Positions 37,046-47,002 of a DNA stretch of 64,000 nucleotides are shown here, one piece after another. How positions within the stretch are numbered: the stretch's first letter is position 1; every line of letters begins with the position of its first letter. This DNA comes from Pseudoips prasinana. Lineage: Eukaryota > Arthropoda > Insecta > Lepidoptera > Nolidae. The notes below the pieces were generated by a model that saw nothing but the letters and a program-made list of their open reading frames with translations, was not told the DNA's origin and searched no databases. The stretch spans positions 67,001-131,000 of the forward strand of contig OX621234.1 of NCBI GenBank assembly GCA_951640165.1. The letters are read 5' to 3'. A program made the translations under genes and the position numbers.

Positions 37046-38404
37046 TTATCCCCGAAAAAACAATTGGGTGTCAGTGTGTTCCATTTTCTTAAAGTAATAT
37101 GGGATAGTACCCGGTTTAGGTGTGCAACCTAATTTTCTAACGTGAATATTTACAGAAGAAACATTGTCATTTTTGCACTTTATCTTAGAAAAGTAGTAGG
37201 GGATGGTACCTTTACGTGAAGTTAAGGGTATATTATGTTGTAACACTTGACTTTTATCTTGGATTAATTGACGCATATTTCTAATAGGCCTATTTGAAAA
37301 CGTAAGAAAGTTCTGTTCGTAATAATACAAGTCTAAAGCATTGTTTACGATTTTACAAATGTCAATGTAGTTATATGTCAAATTAATAAACCTTACATTA
37401 CTAAAATTTTTACAAATTAGGCTGATTGTTTCATTAATTTTAGTCTCATTTAAATATTTACTATTACATACACTAAGTACAAATACACAACAGTGTGCTA
37501 ATATTTTTAGTGTGGCACTCAGTTCACTTATGACTTTAATTGGATTCGTATCATGTTCGCCTACTGATAATATAATAATGTCGTCTTTATTAAATCGCAA
37601 TGAGTTACAAAAATTTAGAATTTCTTCCGTAGATGCTCCAGGTTTTGTGATCGCCATGAACTCGTAGTTTTCATACTGGGTGCGTGTTCTTGACCAGATT
37701 AAGCTTGACGACAGCCCGACGCACTGTTCTCCTCCAAAGATGTATACCTTTCTTTTATTAAAAGGTGATATGGAAGTAGGTGATATTTTTACATATTTTT
37801 GAGATTCCTTTTGGGTATCCGGAAGTAAATTGCTTTTGGTAGTTGTGTCTGATTGCTGTGTACTAAGGTTTTGTAGTAGGTTTGATGTCTGATCGGGAAT
37901 TTCTGTATTTTCAGGATTGCTCCTGCTTGGATTCGTTGTTGTATATACAGCAGTGGTTATCTTCGTTGACAACTGGACAACCTTTGGCACATCATTCCGT
38001 TGACCATTGCTACTGTCCTCTCTTTCAAAGTCGATTGTTCTTCTACATTGGTTTTTATTTCGCTTTTTTAGAGAAGTTTTTGTGCTTTGAAGGGTACTAG
38101 TACATATCGCCTTTAGGCAGGTGATTTTTTTTTGTTGTTCCTGTGTAATCGTTTTGAGAGAGCTATTTTCCAATAATAGTTCGTCTATTTGCTGGTGAGC
38201 GCTATCAAGCGCGTTATTTAACGATGCTATTTGATCTTTTAAACTGTCTATGTATTCGTTATCAAAGTTAGTGTTATTGTTTGGTAGACTATGTGCCATA
38301 GACATGTTTGAGGTTGACGACGAACTGCTTAGACTAAGTTGTTCGTAAGATACTGTGTGCTTGTTATTTTTGTTTCGGATTGTAACGTTAGTCTCATTAC
38401 TCAT
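37046..38404 (-). CDS. CR1-like LINE ORF1 with coiled coil and SGNH/esterase-like domain
   Basis: About 452 residues from ATG 38404 (MSNETNVTIRN); an ATG at 38431 in the same frame is an alternative. The N-terminus is Ser-rich, then a coiled coil (SLKDQIASLNNALDSAHQQIDELLLE region, about residues 45-105). The C-terminal domain has the layout of an SGNH/GDSL hydrolase: KVYIFGGEQCVGLSS, ITKPGAS and DIIILSVGEHDTN. CR1-type ORF1 proteins are known to carry such esterase domains. Here the motif that normally holds the catalytic Ser (GDS) reads GGEQ, and the GxND box reads GEHD, so hydrolase activity looks unlikely. Two copies of GTIPYYF lie near the C-terminus. Confidence 0.75.
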   Translation of the reverse strand: MSNETNVTIRNKNNKHTVSYEQLSLSSSSSTSNMSMAHSLPNNNTNFDNEYIDSLKDQIASLNNALDSAHQQIDELLLENSSLKTITQEQQKKITCLKAICTSTLQSTKTSLKKRNKNQCRRTIDFEREDSSNGQRNDVPKVVQLSTKITTAVYTTTNPSRSNPENTEIPDQTSNLLQNLSTQQSDTTTKSNLLPDTQKESQKYVKISPTSISPFNKRKVYIFGGEQCVGLSSSLIWSRTRTQYENYEFMAITKPGASTEEILNFCNSLRFNKDDIIILSVGEHDTNPIKVISELSATLKILAHCCVFVLSVCNSKYLNETKINETISLICKNFSNVRFINLTYNYIDICKIVNNALDLYYYEQNFLTFSNRPIRNMRQLIQDKSQVLQHNIPLTSRKGTIPYYFSKIKCKNDNVSSVNIHVRKLGCTPKPGTIPYYFKKMEHTDTQLFFRG

Positions 38405-39040
38405 TTTTATTGTAACAAGAAATGATATCATGCACAAAAAGTTCCAATGGTGTCTTACTTGGCTCGAACCCTCGACCACAACGATCGGTGCAAGCTCCGG
38501 GGACGCTAAGCTACCGCTCTTGGTATAATACTGTGTCAAAAAGTGCTTCTTATTTTAATTGGATGATAGGTATTTATCGTCGTTTTGTAGCTTTGTTGTG
38601 GCCATATAAGGTGATGTTCGGGATCCACTGATATGATTGGATAATGGATTTGCGAGACGATGAATCATACGAATATTTGCACTGAGTCACTCTCACTTTA
38701 TTTTGTTTACATAGTTTAGTTGTTATTTTTTTAGTTAATAATTATTTTACTTATTTTATTGTTTGTATTTGTTGATAAAATTTGTACAGTTTAGCGGTTT
38801 GTTTATGTATTTTTTTTAACACTGCTGATCTGTTTCACTATAATTTTGGTTCATTTTTACACTTTAGTTTTTTTTTTCGTTTCACTAATTGTTCGCCAAT
38901 AACTTGCGTCAGCATAACACTATGATTATTAAATTTACAACACTATTATTGTTATTATTTTTATTCGCGTGGTGCGCGTTCGGGCGTACAAATACGTGCG
39001 TGCGGCGCGGACGGCGTTCGAGCGCGAAGTGAACCTCTTT
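38405..39040 (-). other. 5' UTR of the CR1-like LINE, with a tRNA-like stretch
   Basis: In sense it begins with a GC-rich piece (GTTCACTTCGCGCTCGAACG, 39040 downward) and then turns AT-rich. Near 38460-38515 the minus strand contains GCGGTAGCTTAGCG followed about 40 nt later by GGGTTCGAGCC, resembling Pol III A and B boxes. The B box is imperfect and no cloverleaf could be completed by eye. No other coding sequence is seen. Confidence 0.45.
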
Positions 39041-40009
39041 CAGCTTAGCTGCGAAGAGGTCCGCGTTTTTGCCGCCCTCCGCACCAGGGAACTCAAAAAT
39101 TCGAGCCCCAGCCTGGGTCTTGCGGCATGAGACTTTGCCGATCCCCAGTTTGGTGGGATCGGCAGTGGCACGCGCCCGCACCAACATGGACGCGTACGTC
39201 TCACCCCGCTCCGCGGCCTCTGCGGTGAGCGTCACCACGACGGCCGCGGTCTTGGGAGGAACAAGGTTCCTCTTGGCACCGGCTGGGGGCGAACAGTTCC
39301 CCTTTCCCTTGCCAGTCGACGACTGACCGGCAGGGGTGGTGGCGGAGACGGCTGGGGCTGGAGGGGTGCTCTTCCCCTTCCCCTTCCCTTTTTCTTTGCT
39401 AGTCGCAGACGACTGGCTGGGAGTAGAGGTGGCGGGGACGGCAGGGACGACAGGTGCCGTCCTTTTTCCCTTGCCCTTCCCCTTACCGACCACCTTCGTC
39501 CAGCCCTGCTGGTTGGTCGGGGTGGTGGAAGGGAGAAGGGCGTCCTCCCTCGAGGAGCTAGGCACCGGCTCCACTCGCCTTTTGTCCGCCGCAAGTGGCG
39601 GTCGGAGACGTTTCTCCGGCAGTAGCCGGTCCTCGATGCCCGCTAGGCAGGCTCTCACGAATGCCCTCTGCTCCCCCATAGCCTTGCGGAGAATTTCCTC
39701 AAGGCCGGAGGAGGGGGCGAGGCTCTCTGCCGCAGGTCTCGGCTCGGCTTGGGATGGCTGGGCCGTGGCTTCAGCCAGCTTCAGGTGTAGCGGACTGACC
39801 TCCGACTGCAGGCGATCTACTTTCGCCTGCAGTTGCCGCGTTTCGTCGCTGGCCTTGCGGGCCACCAGCTCCGCGATGATGCAACGCATGCTGGCGGCCC
39901 GGCATCTGAGGGACTTCTGGAAAGTCCCCTTCAAATGCGAGGACTTGGCGGCGACCTCCACGATCGCCTCTTCGTCCTCCAAGGCCATCTTCTCTAGTTC
40001 GGCCAGAGA
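39041..40009 (-). pseudogene. Unit 5 ORF1, middle part (downstream copy)
   Basis: It encodes SLAELEKMALEDEEAIVEVAAKSS through the second coiled coil, the GKGKGK stretch, KTAAVVVTLTAEAAERGETYAS and FEFPGAEGGKNADLFAAKLKEV. At 39041 it is interrupted by the LINE and resumes at 33975. At 40009/40010 it is fused in sense direction to the middle of an RT domain; GCCAG is shared at the join. Confidence 0.87.
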
Positions 40010-41749
40010 CCTCCCGGTCCTCCAGGTAGTTGGCCAGGATCGCCCGCAGATATTGGGGCACTCCGTGGTACCGGAGTGCCTCCAATATGGTCGAGTGGGG
40101 CACGGAGTTGAACGCGTTGGCGATGTCGAACGACACCGCCAACACTCCGTCCCCAGCCCCGACCGCCTCCTGCACTTGGGCACCCTGAGTAGGGCCACCG
40201 CGTCGACCGTCGAACGCCCCTGTCGAAACCCGAACTGGGCGTCCGACAGGTCTGGCCCTACCTCCCGCAGCTGGCTATTGAGCCGGGTGGCGATGATCCC
40301 CTCGAACAATTTACCGACCTCATCGAGTAAAACGATGGGCCGGTATGCCGAGGGGGAGTCCACCGGGCGTCCCTCCTTCCGGAGCAGGCAAAGCTGCCCC
40401 TCCTTCCATGGCTTCGGGAACCTTCCAGCCGTCAGGCACACGCTGAACAGGTCCCGAAACCTCTCCTCCATAAGGGACGCCGCGATGGCCACCACCCGTG
40501 CGGGGACACCATCCGGTCCAGGGGCCGTCTTCTTCGCGCGGAGGGACAGAACCCCCGCGCGAAGTTCCTCCACCGATACTGGAGGGACCTCCTCCTCCGG
40601 CGAAGCCACCACCCCCCCCCAGCGGGGGGTTCATCGTTGGAGGGGTGAAGTCGGTCCTGCGCGGAAACAGTGACCGAACCACCCCATCCAGCAACGCCGG
40701 CTCTAGGGTCTCCGTTATTGGGGGACCATACGGACGCAGCTGGCTCCGCGCCAGCTTGTATGGTCTCCCAAACGGATCCCTGTCGAGGCCCTCCAGCATC
40801 TCGGCCCTTGCCGAGTCCTCGGCGGCGCACATTGCCGACTTGAGGACCGTCTTTGCCTCTAGGTAAGAGGCGTAGAGGCGGTCCTCCTCAGCCTGACATC
40901 TGCTGGTGCGCCGCCGACTCCGCGTGTAGGCCCTCCTGGCCTCCACGCACGCGGCCCGGAGCCCCGCCAGCTCCACCGTCCACCAATAAACGGCGTGACG
41001 GGGAGGCGGACGGCGAGACCGAGGCATGCTGGAGTTGCACACCTCGGTCAGGGACCCCCGCAGCCGAACCGCTGCGGCGTCCACGTCCGTGCCCTCCACA
41101 GGGGGCGAGAGCCAGTCCTCGAGGAACGCCGCCTCCTGGGCTGACTCCCGGTCCAGGCGGGTGAGAGCCCACCGCGGGAAGGGAGATTGGCCCGAGCGGG
41201 CCATCCCCCGCGGGCTCTGGGTGGAGATGTCGAACCGCACATATCGGTGGTCCGACAGGGTCTCCACCATCTCCACCCGCCAGTTCACGACGCGGGCGGC
41301 TAGAACGGGGGTGGCGAACGATACGTCCACCACTGACCCTCCCCGTTGCCGCACACACGTGGGACACGCCGCACGAAGCCGACCAAAATTCGACGGCGTG
41401 CCCCCGGACGTTGCAGGCCACCGCCTTGGCGTTGTGCCGCCCTCCCGACGACTGCCGTTAGGACCTCGAGAAAGTTCTCGAAGTCCCTTAGAGGGCGGTT
41501 TGGGGAGAAATAGACCCCGACCAGGGCTATTTCTCCCCACGCGGCGGCCACGTATCCCGGACCCCTCTCTAAAAGCGAGAGGGGAGGGGAGTCCGTGGCA
41601 GGCCGCGACACCAACGCCACCAAGCCGTCCCGATCACCCAGCCAATGGCCAGGTACCGAGTACGGCTCGGCGACCACCGCCACGTCCACCAACCACTCGG
41701 CCACAGTCTGCATCAGCAGATCCTGTGCCGCTCTGCAGTGGTTGGTTCC
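40010..41749 (-). pseudogene. Unit 5 ORF2 fragment (upstream copy), damaged endonuclease and N-terminal RT
   Basis: From about 41720 downward: MQTVAEWLVDVAVVAEPYS, VGVYFSPNRPLRDFENF, LSDHRYVRFD, then the linker KKTAPGPDGVPARVV and RT motifs to ILANYLEDRE, where it is fused to ORF1. The start codon region is deleted. Deletions near 41360 and 41415-41440 remove the GDLNAK segment, and a small indel near 40175-40190 shifts the RT frame. There is no CYADD. Non-functional. Confidence 0.87.
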
Positions 41750-43751
41750 TCCCCTTCATAATGTGGCCCGCAGGGCGGCCACTGGCGGCACACACCGCGC
41801 AGTGCGGTGCGGTGGCCTCGCAGGAGGCGGCTTTGTGCCCCTCCTTGCCGCAGCGGTAGCAGCTGTCCGCCCTGTCGACACTGGACGGACAGAGGGCCCG
41901 GGTGTGACCGATGCCAAAGCACCGGTAACACCTCAGCGGCAGGACCTCAAGGGCCCGGACCGCCGCCGAGCTGAACCCGACGGCGAGCCGTCCCTTCTCG
42001 AGGACGGCTTTGGCAGCGGCGACTGGGCACTCCAGGCGAATAGTGCCCATGCCGCTGCGCCCGGGCCTGATGCCCCCGCCCTGCACCGCTGCGACTTCGC
42101 AGCCCCCAATGGCTGCGATCGCTGCCACCACCTCCTCCCTGGTGACGGGGTCATCCAGGTCCGTCACCTCGATGGCCGCCGACTTCACCGGCCTGGCCAC
42201 CTTCGCCGAGTTCGCGATGACCTCCTGCAGCTTCGCTGCAAAGAGGTCCGCGTTCTTCGCGCCCTCGGCACCCGGGAACTCGAAAATTCGAGCCCCAGCC
42301 TGCGTCCGGCGGCACGAGACTTTACCGATCCCCAATTTGGTAGGATCGGCATTGGCACGCGCCCGCAACATCACGGACGCGTACGTCTCGCCCCGCTCCG
42401 CAGCCTCCGTGGTGAGCGTCATCACGACGGCTGCGGTCTTGGGAGGAACCAAGTTCCTCCTGACACCGGCTGGGGTCGAACCCTTCCCCTTTCCCGTGCC
42501 AGTCGACTGACCAGCAGGGGTGGTGGCGGGGACGGCTGGGGCTGGGGGGGTGCTCTTCCCCTTCCCTTTCCCTTTCGCCTTCCCTTTGCCAGTCAGCTGC
42601 GACTGGCTGGGAGTGGTGGTGGCGGGAACGGCAGGGACGACAGCTGCCGTCCTTTTTCCCTTGCCCTTGCCCTTACCGACCACCTTCGTCCAGCCCTGCT
42701 GGTTGGTCGGGGTGGTCGAAGGGAGTAGGGCGTCTTCCCTCTGGGCGGTTTCCACTCGCTCCTCTCGCCTCTTGTCTGCCGCAAGCGGCGGTCGGAGGCG
42801 TTTCTCCGGTAGGAGCCGGTCCTCGATGCCCGCTAGGCAGGAGCGAACGAACGCCCTCTCCTCCGCCATGACCCTGCGGAGGACATCCTCAAGGCCGGGA
42901 GTGGAGGAAAGACCCTCCGCCGCAGGTCAGGGCTCGGCTTGCGATGGCCGGGCCGTGGCTTCAGCCAGCTTTAAGTGCAGCTGGCTGACCTCCGACTGCA
43001 GGCGATCTACTTTCGCCTGCAGTTGCCGCGACTCATCGCTGGCCTTGCGGACCACCAGCTCCGCGACGATTTCGCGCAGACTCGCGGCCCGGCATTTTAG
43101 GGACTTCTGGAACGTCCCCTTAAGGTGGGAGGACTTGGCGGCGACCTCAACGATCGCCTCTTCGTCCTCCAAGGCCATCTTCTCCAGTTCGGCCAAGGAG
43201 TGGTCCGCGTACAGGACGCGGGACGCCCCGTACCCGGACTTTGCACGGGCGGCGCGCGCCCGTTCTTCCTTGGCCGCTACCCGCTCCTCCAGCTCTTGCT
43301 GGAGCTGTTCCCGCCTTGCCAGGTCCAACTCGCGTTGGGCGTCGGCTAGACCCACGTCGTGGGTGTCTGCCGCTGTCGTCGCCTTTCTGGACTTGACCCT
43401 CCTTCCGAGCCCCTTCGCTGAACCTGAGCCCGAGGACCCATCGGACACAACTTTTAGGAAGCTCCGCCTCCTGGATGCCGATCGCGATCGAGGATCCTCG
43501 ATCGCCATCGCACTGGCATCCGACCCAACGGACTCATTGTCGGAGTCCGACAAATCGCCCGCTGTCCCTCCGTAGAAGGCTCTGCCTTCCGACGCAGTCG
43601 CGTCGCGTTGGCCCTGAGAAGGGCCTTTTGGTTGGCCCTGAGAAGGGCCTTTGGGTTGGCCCTGAGAAGGGCCTTTGGGTTGGCCCTGAGAAGGGCCTTG
43701 TTTCACGAAATGCCCGAGGGCATCCCGCGCAGGTTTATGCATTTTAGGCAT
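41750..43751 (-). pseudogene. Unit 5 ORF1 (upstream copy), with nonsense codon and lost end
   Basis: ATG 43751 (MPKMHKPARDALGHF), four GPSQGQ units, then coiled coils. A TGA at 42927-42929 stops it after 274 codons at SQAEP, where other copies have an Arg codon. The frame then continues open (MAEERAFVRSCLAGIEDR...) through GKGKGK and three zinc knuckles to about 41750. There a deletion of about 200 bp removes the end of ORF1, the TAATG and the start of ORF2. Confidence 0.88.
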
Positions 43752-43904
43752 AATCCGCAGTTTCGAAGCAATCCAGGCAATATAGTTCGCAACGAATCAC
43801 AGTGCACTTTAGCCGTACCCAGTCTGCCACTCCGTTACGGTGGTCAGAACTGGGACGTTTCCGGGGAACGCGACGTGGACGCAAGCACTGTGGGGTGGTT
43901 CTCC
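43752..43904 (-). promoter_or_regulatory. SART-like 5' UTR (unit 5)
   Basis: The conserved hairpin lies at 43818-43854, followed by the GGAACGCGACGTGGACG block and GTGGGGTGGTTC just before the telomeric repeats. Confidence 0.6.
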
Positions 43905-43940
43905 AACCTAACCTAACCTAACCTTTTTTTTTTTTTTTTT
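43905..43940. repeat. Unit 5/6 junction: four telomeric units plus 17-nt poly(T)
   Basis: AACCTAACCTAACCTAACC (43905-43923), then T at 43924-43940. Same polarity as the other junctions. Confidence 0.88.
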
Positions 43941-44262
43941 GTTTGCGCTGGGAAAAAATGCGTTACGCATACCCGCCCATTGGGGGATGGACGGGTTATG
44001 TGGGACTCTCCAGCTACTCCGGCATACCCACTAAAATAACCCAGCGGCACTCCCGCATCGTCTGTGTGGAGGGGGACTGGGAAACCGGCACAGCCTTTAC
44101 GTCCAGTCCCCCACCGACGACCGCCCGCATTTACTGCGGGGCCCTCACGCCCCTCCCTTAGTGGAGGGGCCCGGGAACGACCGTGAGTGCTCGGCCGTTC
44201 CCGCCCGACGAGGGTGGTGATTGGTGCAATGCGAGCGAAGGCGCCCCCGCGCCTGTCGCCCG

Positions 44263-47002
44263 CTAATCACCACCGGGAGGTGGGAGGCGACGATCGTACA
44301 GCCGCCTTCTCCCACCCGCCGTGTCCTCCGCGGCTCCACACTCGTGGCACGCCGGGGTTTCCTCCCTCTGAATCCGATGCAGGTGCGTTCCGAAGCAGCC
44401 ATGCCCGGACAACACCTGCACCAGACGGAAAGAGAGGAAACCGTGAGACCACTCGAGCCAATCCCGCAGGATTGGGCCAAGCGCGTCCAGCGTCCGGCGT
44501 CCAAAAGTGGCGGAGGCGAGGTCGCGTGCCCAGTGGAGGACGATGGCATCCTTCGCCTCCCGCCGCACGGCTTCCCGCTCTTCGGCGGCGGGGCGCTCAC
44601 CCAGCGCCCTACGCCGCGATGACCACTCGTAGACTCTGGCGAGCACCCATGCCTCCAATTCCCATGGAGGGGTGCCATGAGGGAAGCCATGAGAGGGCGT
44701 CCGCGGCCTTAAGCAGGCGCGTCGACAGCCCGCTGAAGTGCGGGCCGAAGCGCCACCTGCTGTCCAGCACGAGGCCCAGATACTTCATCTGGGCCCCGAC
44801 CCCTATTCGGACGCCCTCCACGACGATGTGGGCGTCTGGAGGGCAGCGCTGCCGAGGCCCGTGAAAGAACACGGCCTCGGTCTTGTTCAGCGCTACCCTC
44901 AATCCAAGCTGGCGGATCCTACCTGCCACTAAGGATCCGCCAGCCGAGGCCAGACAGGCCGCCTCCCGAAAGTCCCTCCCCCGGGCAACGAGGAGAGTGT
45001 CATCCGCGTAGCAGATGACACTCGTGCCCTGGAGGAGGGTGCCGCGCAGCAGCCAATCGAATCCGATGTTCCACAAGAGGGGCCCTAGCACCGAACCCTG
45101 TGGAACACCGGACTCCACGCCGTAGCGCCTGATCCTGGCCGTCCTGTCCGCCAGGAGGACCTCCCGGTCCTCCAGGTAGTTGGCCAGGATCATCCGCAGA
45201 TATTGGGGCACTACGTGGTATTTGAGTGCCTCCAATATGGTCGAGTGGGGCACGGAGTTGAAGGCGTTGGCGATGTCGAACGACACCGCCAACACTCCGT
45301 CCCCAGCCTCGACCGCCTCCTGCACTTGGCCTCTGAGTAGGGCCACCGCGTCGACCGTCGAACGCCCTTGTCGAAACCCGAACTGGGCGTCCGACAGGTC
45401 CGGCCCTACCTCCCGCAACTGGCTATTAAGCCGGGTGGCGATGATCCCCTCGAACAATTTACCGACCTCATCAAGCAGAACGATGGGCCGGTATGCCGAG
45501 GGGGAGTCCACCGGGCGTCCCTCCTTCCGGAGCAGGCAAAGCTGCCCCTCCTTCCACAGTTTCGGGAACCTCCCAGCCGTCAGACACGCGCTGAAGAGGT
45601 CCCAAAACCTTTCCTCCATTAGGGACGCCGCGATGGCCACCACCCGTGCGGAGTCGCCATCCGGTCCAGGGGCCGTCTTCTTCGCGCCGAGGGTCAGAAC
45701 CCCCGCGCGAAGTTCCTCCACCGACACTGGAGGGACCTCCTCCTCCGGCGAAGCCACCCCCCCCCCCAGCGGGGGGTTCATCGTTGGAGGGGTGAATTCG
45801 GTCCTGCGCGGAAACAGTGACCGAACCACCCCATCCAGCAACGCCGGCTCTAGGGTCTCCGTTAGTGGGGGGCCATAAGGACGCAGCTGGCTCCGCGCCA
45901 GCTTATATGGCCTCCCAAACGGATCCCTATCGAGTCCCTCCAGCATCTCGGCCCTTGCCGAGTCTTCGGCGGCGCACATTGCCGACTTGAGGACCGTCTT
46001 TGCCTCTACGTAAGAGGCGTAGAGGCGGTCCTCCTCAGCCTGACATCGGCTGGTGCGCCGCCGACTCCGTGTGTAGGCCCTCCTGGCCTCCACGCACGCG
46101 GCCCGGAGTGCCGCCAGCTCCCCCGTCCACCAATAAACGGCGCGACGGGGAGGCGGACGGCGAGACCGAGGCATGCTGGAATTGCACACCTCGGTCAGGG
46201 ACCTCCGCAGCTGGACCGCTGCGGCGTCCACGTCCGTCACCTCCACAGGGGGCGAGAGCCAGTCCCGGAGGAACGCCGCCTCCTGGGCTGACTCCCGGTC
46301 TAGGCGGGTGAGAGCCCACCGCGGGTAGGGAGATTGGCCCGAGCGGGCCATCCCCCGCGGGCTCTGGGTGGAGATGTCGAACCGCACATATCGGTGGTCC
46401 GACAGGGTCTCCACCATCTCCACCCGCCAGTTCACGACGCGGGCGGCTAGAACGGGGGTGGCGAACGACACGTCCACCACTGACCCTCCCCGTTGCCGCA
46501 CACACGTGTGAACATCCCCCCTGTTCGGCAGGGACACGCCGCACGAAGCCGACCAAAATTCGGCGGCGCGCCCCCGGACGTTGCACGACGCCGCCGGGTT
46601 GCCCCAGGCCACTGATTTGGCGTTCAGGTCGCCCATTACGACGACCTGACGTGGTGCCGCCCTCCCGACGACTGCCGTAAGGACTTCGAGAAAATTTTCG
46701 AAGTCCCTTAGAGGGCGGTTTGGGGAGAAATAGACCCCGACCAGGGCTATTTCTCCCCACGCGGCGGCCACGTATCCCGGACCCCTCTCTAAAAGCGAGA
46801 GGGGAGGGGAGTCCGTGGAAGGCCGCGACACCAACGCCACCAAGCCGTCTCGATCACCTAGCCAGCGGCCAGGTATCGAGTACGGCTCGGCAACCACCGC
46901 CACGTCCACCAACCACTCGGCCACAGTCTGCATCAGCAGATCCTGTGCCGCTCTGCAGTGGTTGGTGTTCGCCTGGAGGATGCGGTGTTCGACTCTACCC
47001 AT
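44263..47002 (-). pseudogene. Unit 6 ORF2 with two deletions
   Basis: ATG 47002 (MGRVEHRILQANTNH) in TAATG. The endonuclease (VAEPYS, GDLNAKSVAWGNP, LSDHRYVRFD) and RT (NAFNSVPHST, GVPQGSVLGPLLWN, CYADD near 44999-45012, MKYLGLVLDSRW) are open for 797 codons. A deletion of about 230 bp near 44680 breaks the frame after ADALSWLP. A second of roughly 180-200 bp near 44318 removes most of the tail beyond the zinc finger (HECGAAEDTA). Endonuclease and RT catalytic motifs persist, but the C-terminal zinc-finger region is compromised. Confidence 0.9.

Larger units (their letters stand above)
33976..39040 (-). mobile_element. CR1-like (CR1/Daphne-type) LINE, near full length
   Basis: The 3' tail consists of ATGACTT heptamers in sense (33976-33998 on the + strand). 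A 3' UTR, an endonuclease-RT ORF2, an ORF1 with an esterase-like domain and a 5' UTR of over 600 bp follow. The flanks suggest a short duplication (CCT or ACCT). It lies in the same orientation as its host unit. The microsatellite tail and an ORF1 with coiled coil plus SGNH-like domain fit the CR1 group; the exact clade is uncertain. Confidence 0.82.
29860..43904 (-). mobile_element. Unit 5: chimeric SART-like element with CR1-like LINE insertion
   Basis: In sense: 5' UTR and damaged ORF1 (43751-41750), damaged endonuclease and half an RT (41749-40010), then a fusion at about 40010 to the middle of a second ORF1 (40009-39041 and 33975-33377). A full ORF2 (33377-30207), 3' UTR and poly(A) follow. 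A 5.1-kb CR1-like LINE (33976-39040) splits the second ORF1. Telomeric units flank only the outer ends. Confidence 0.85.
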
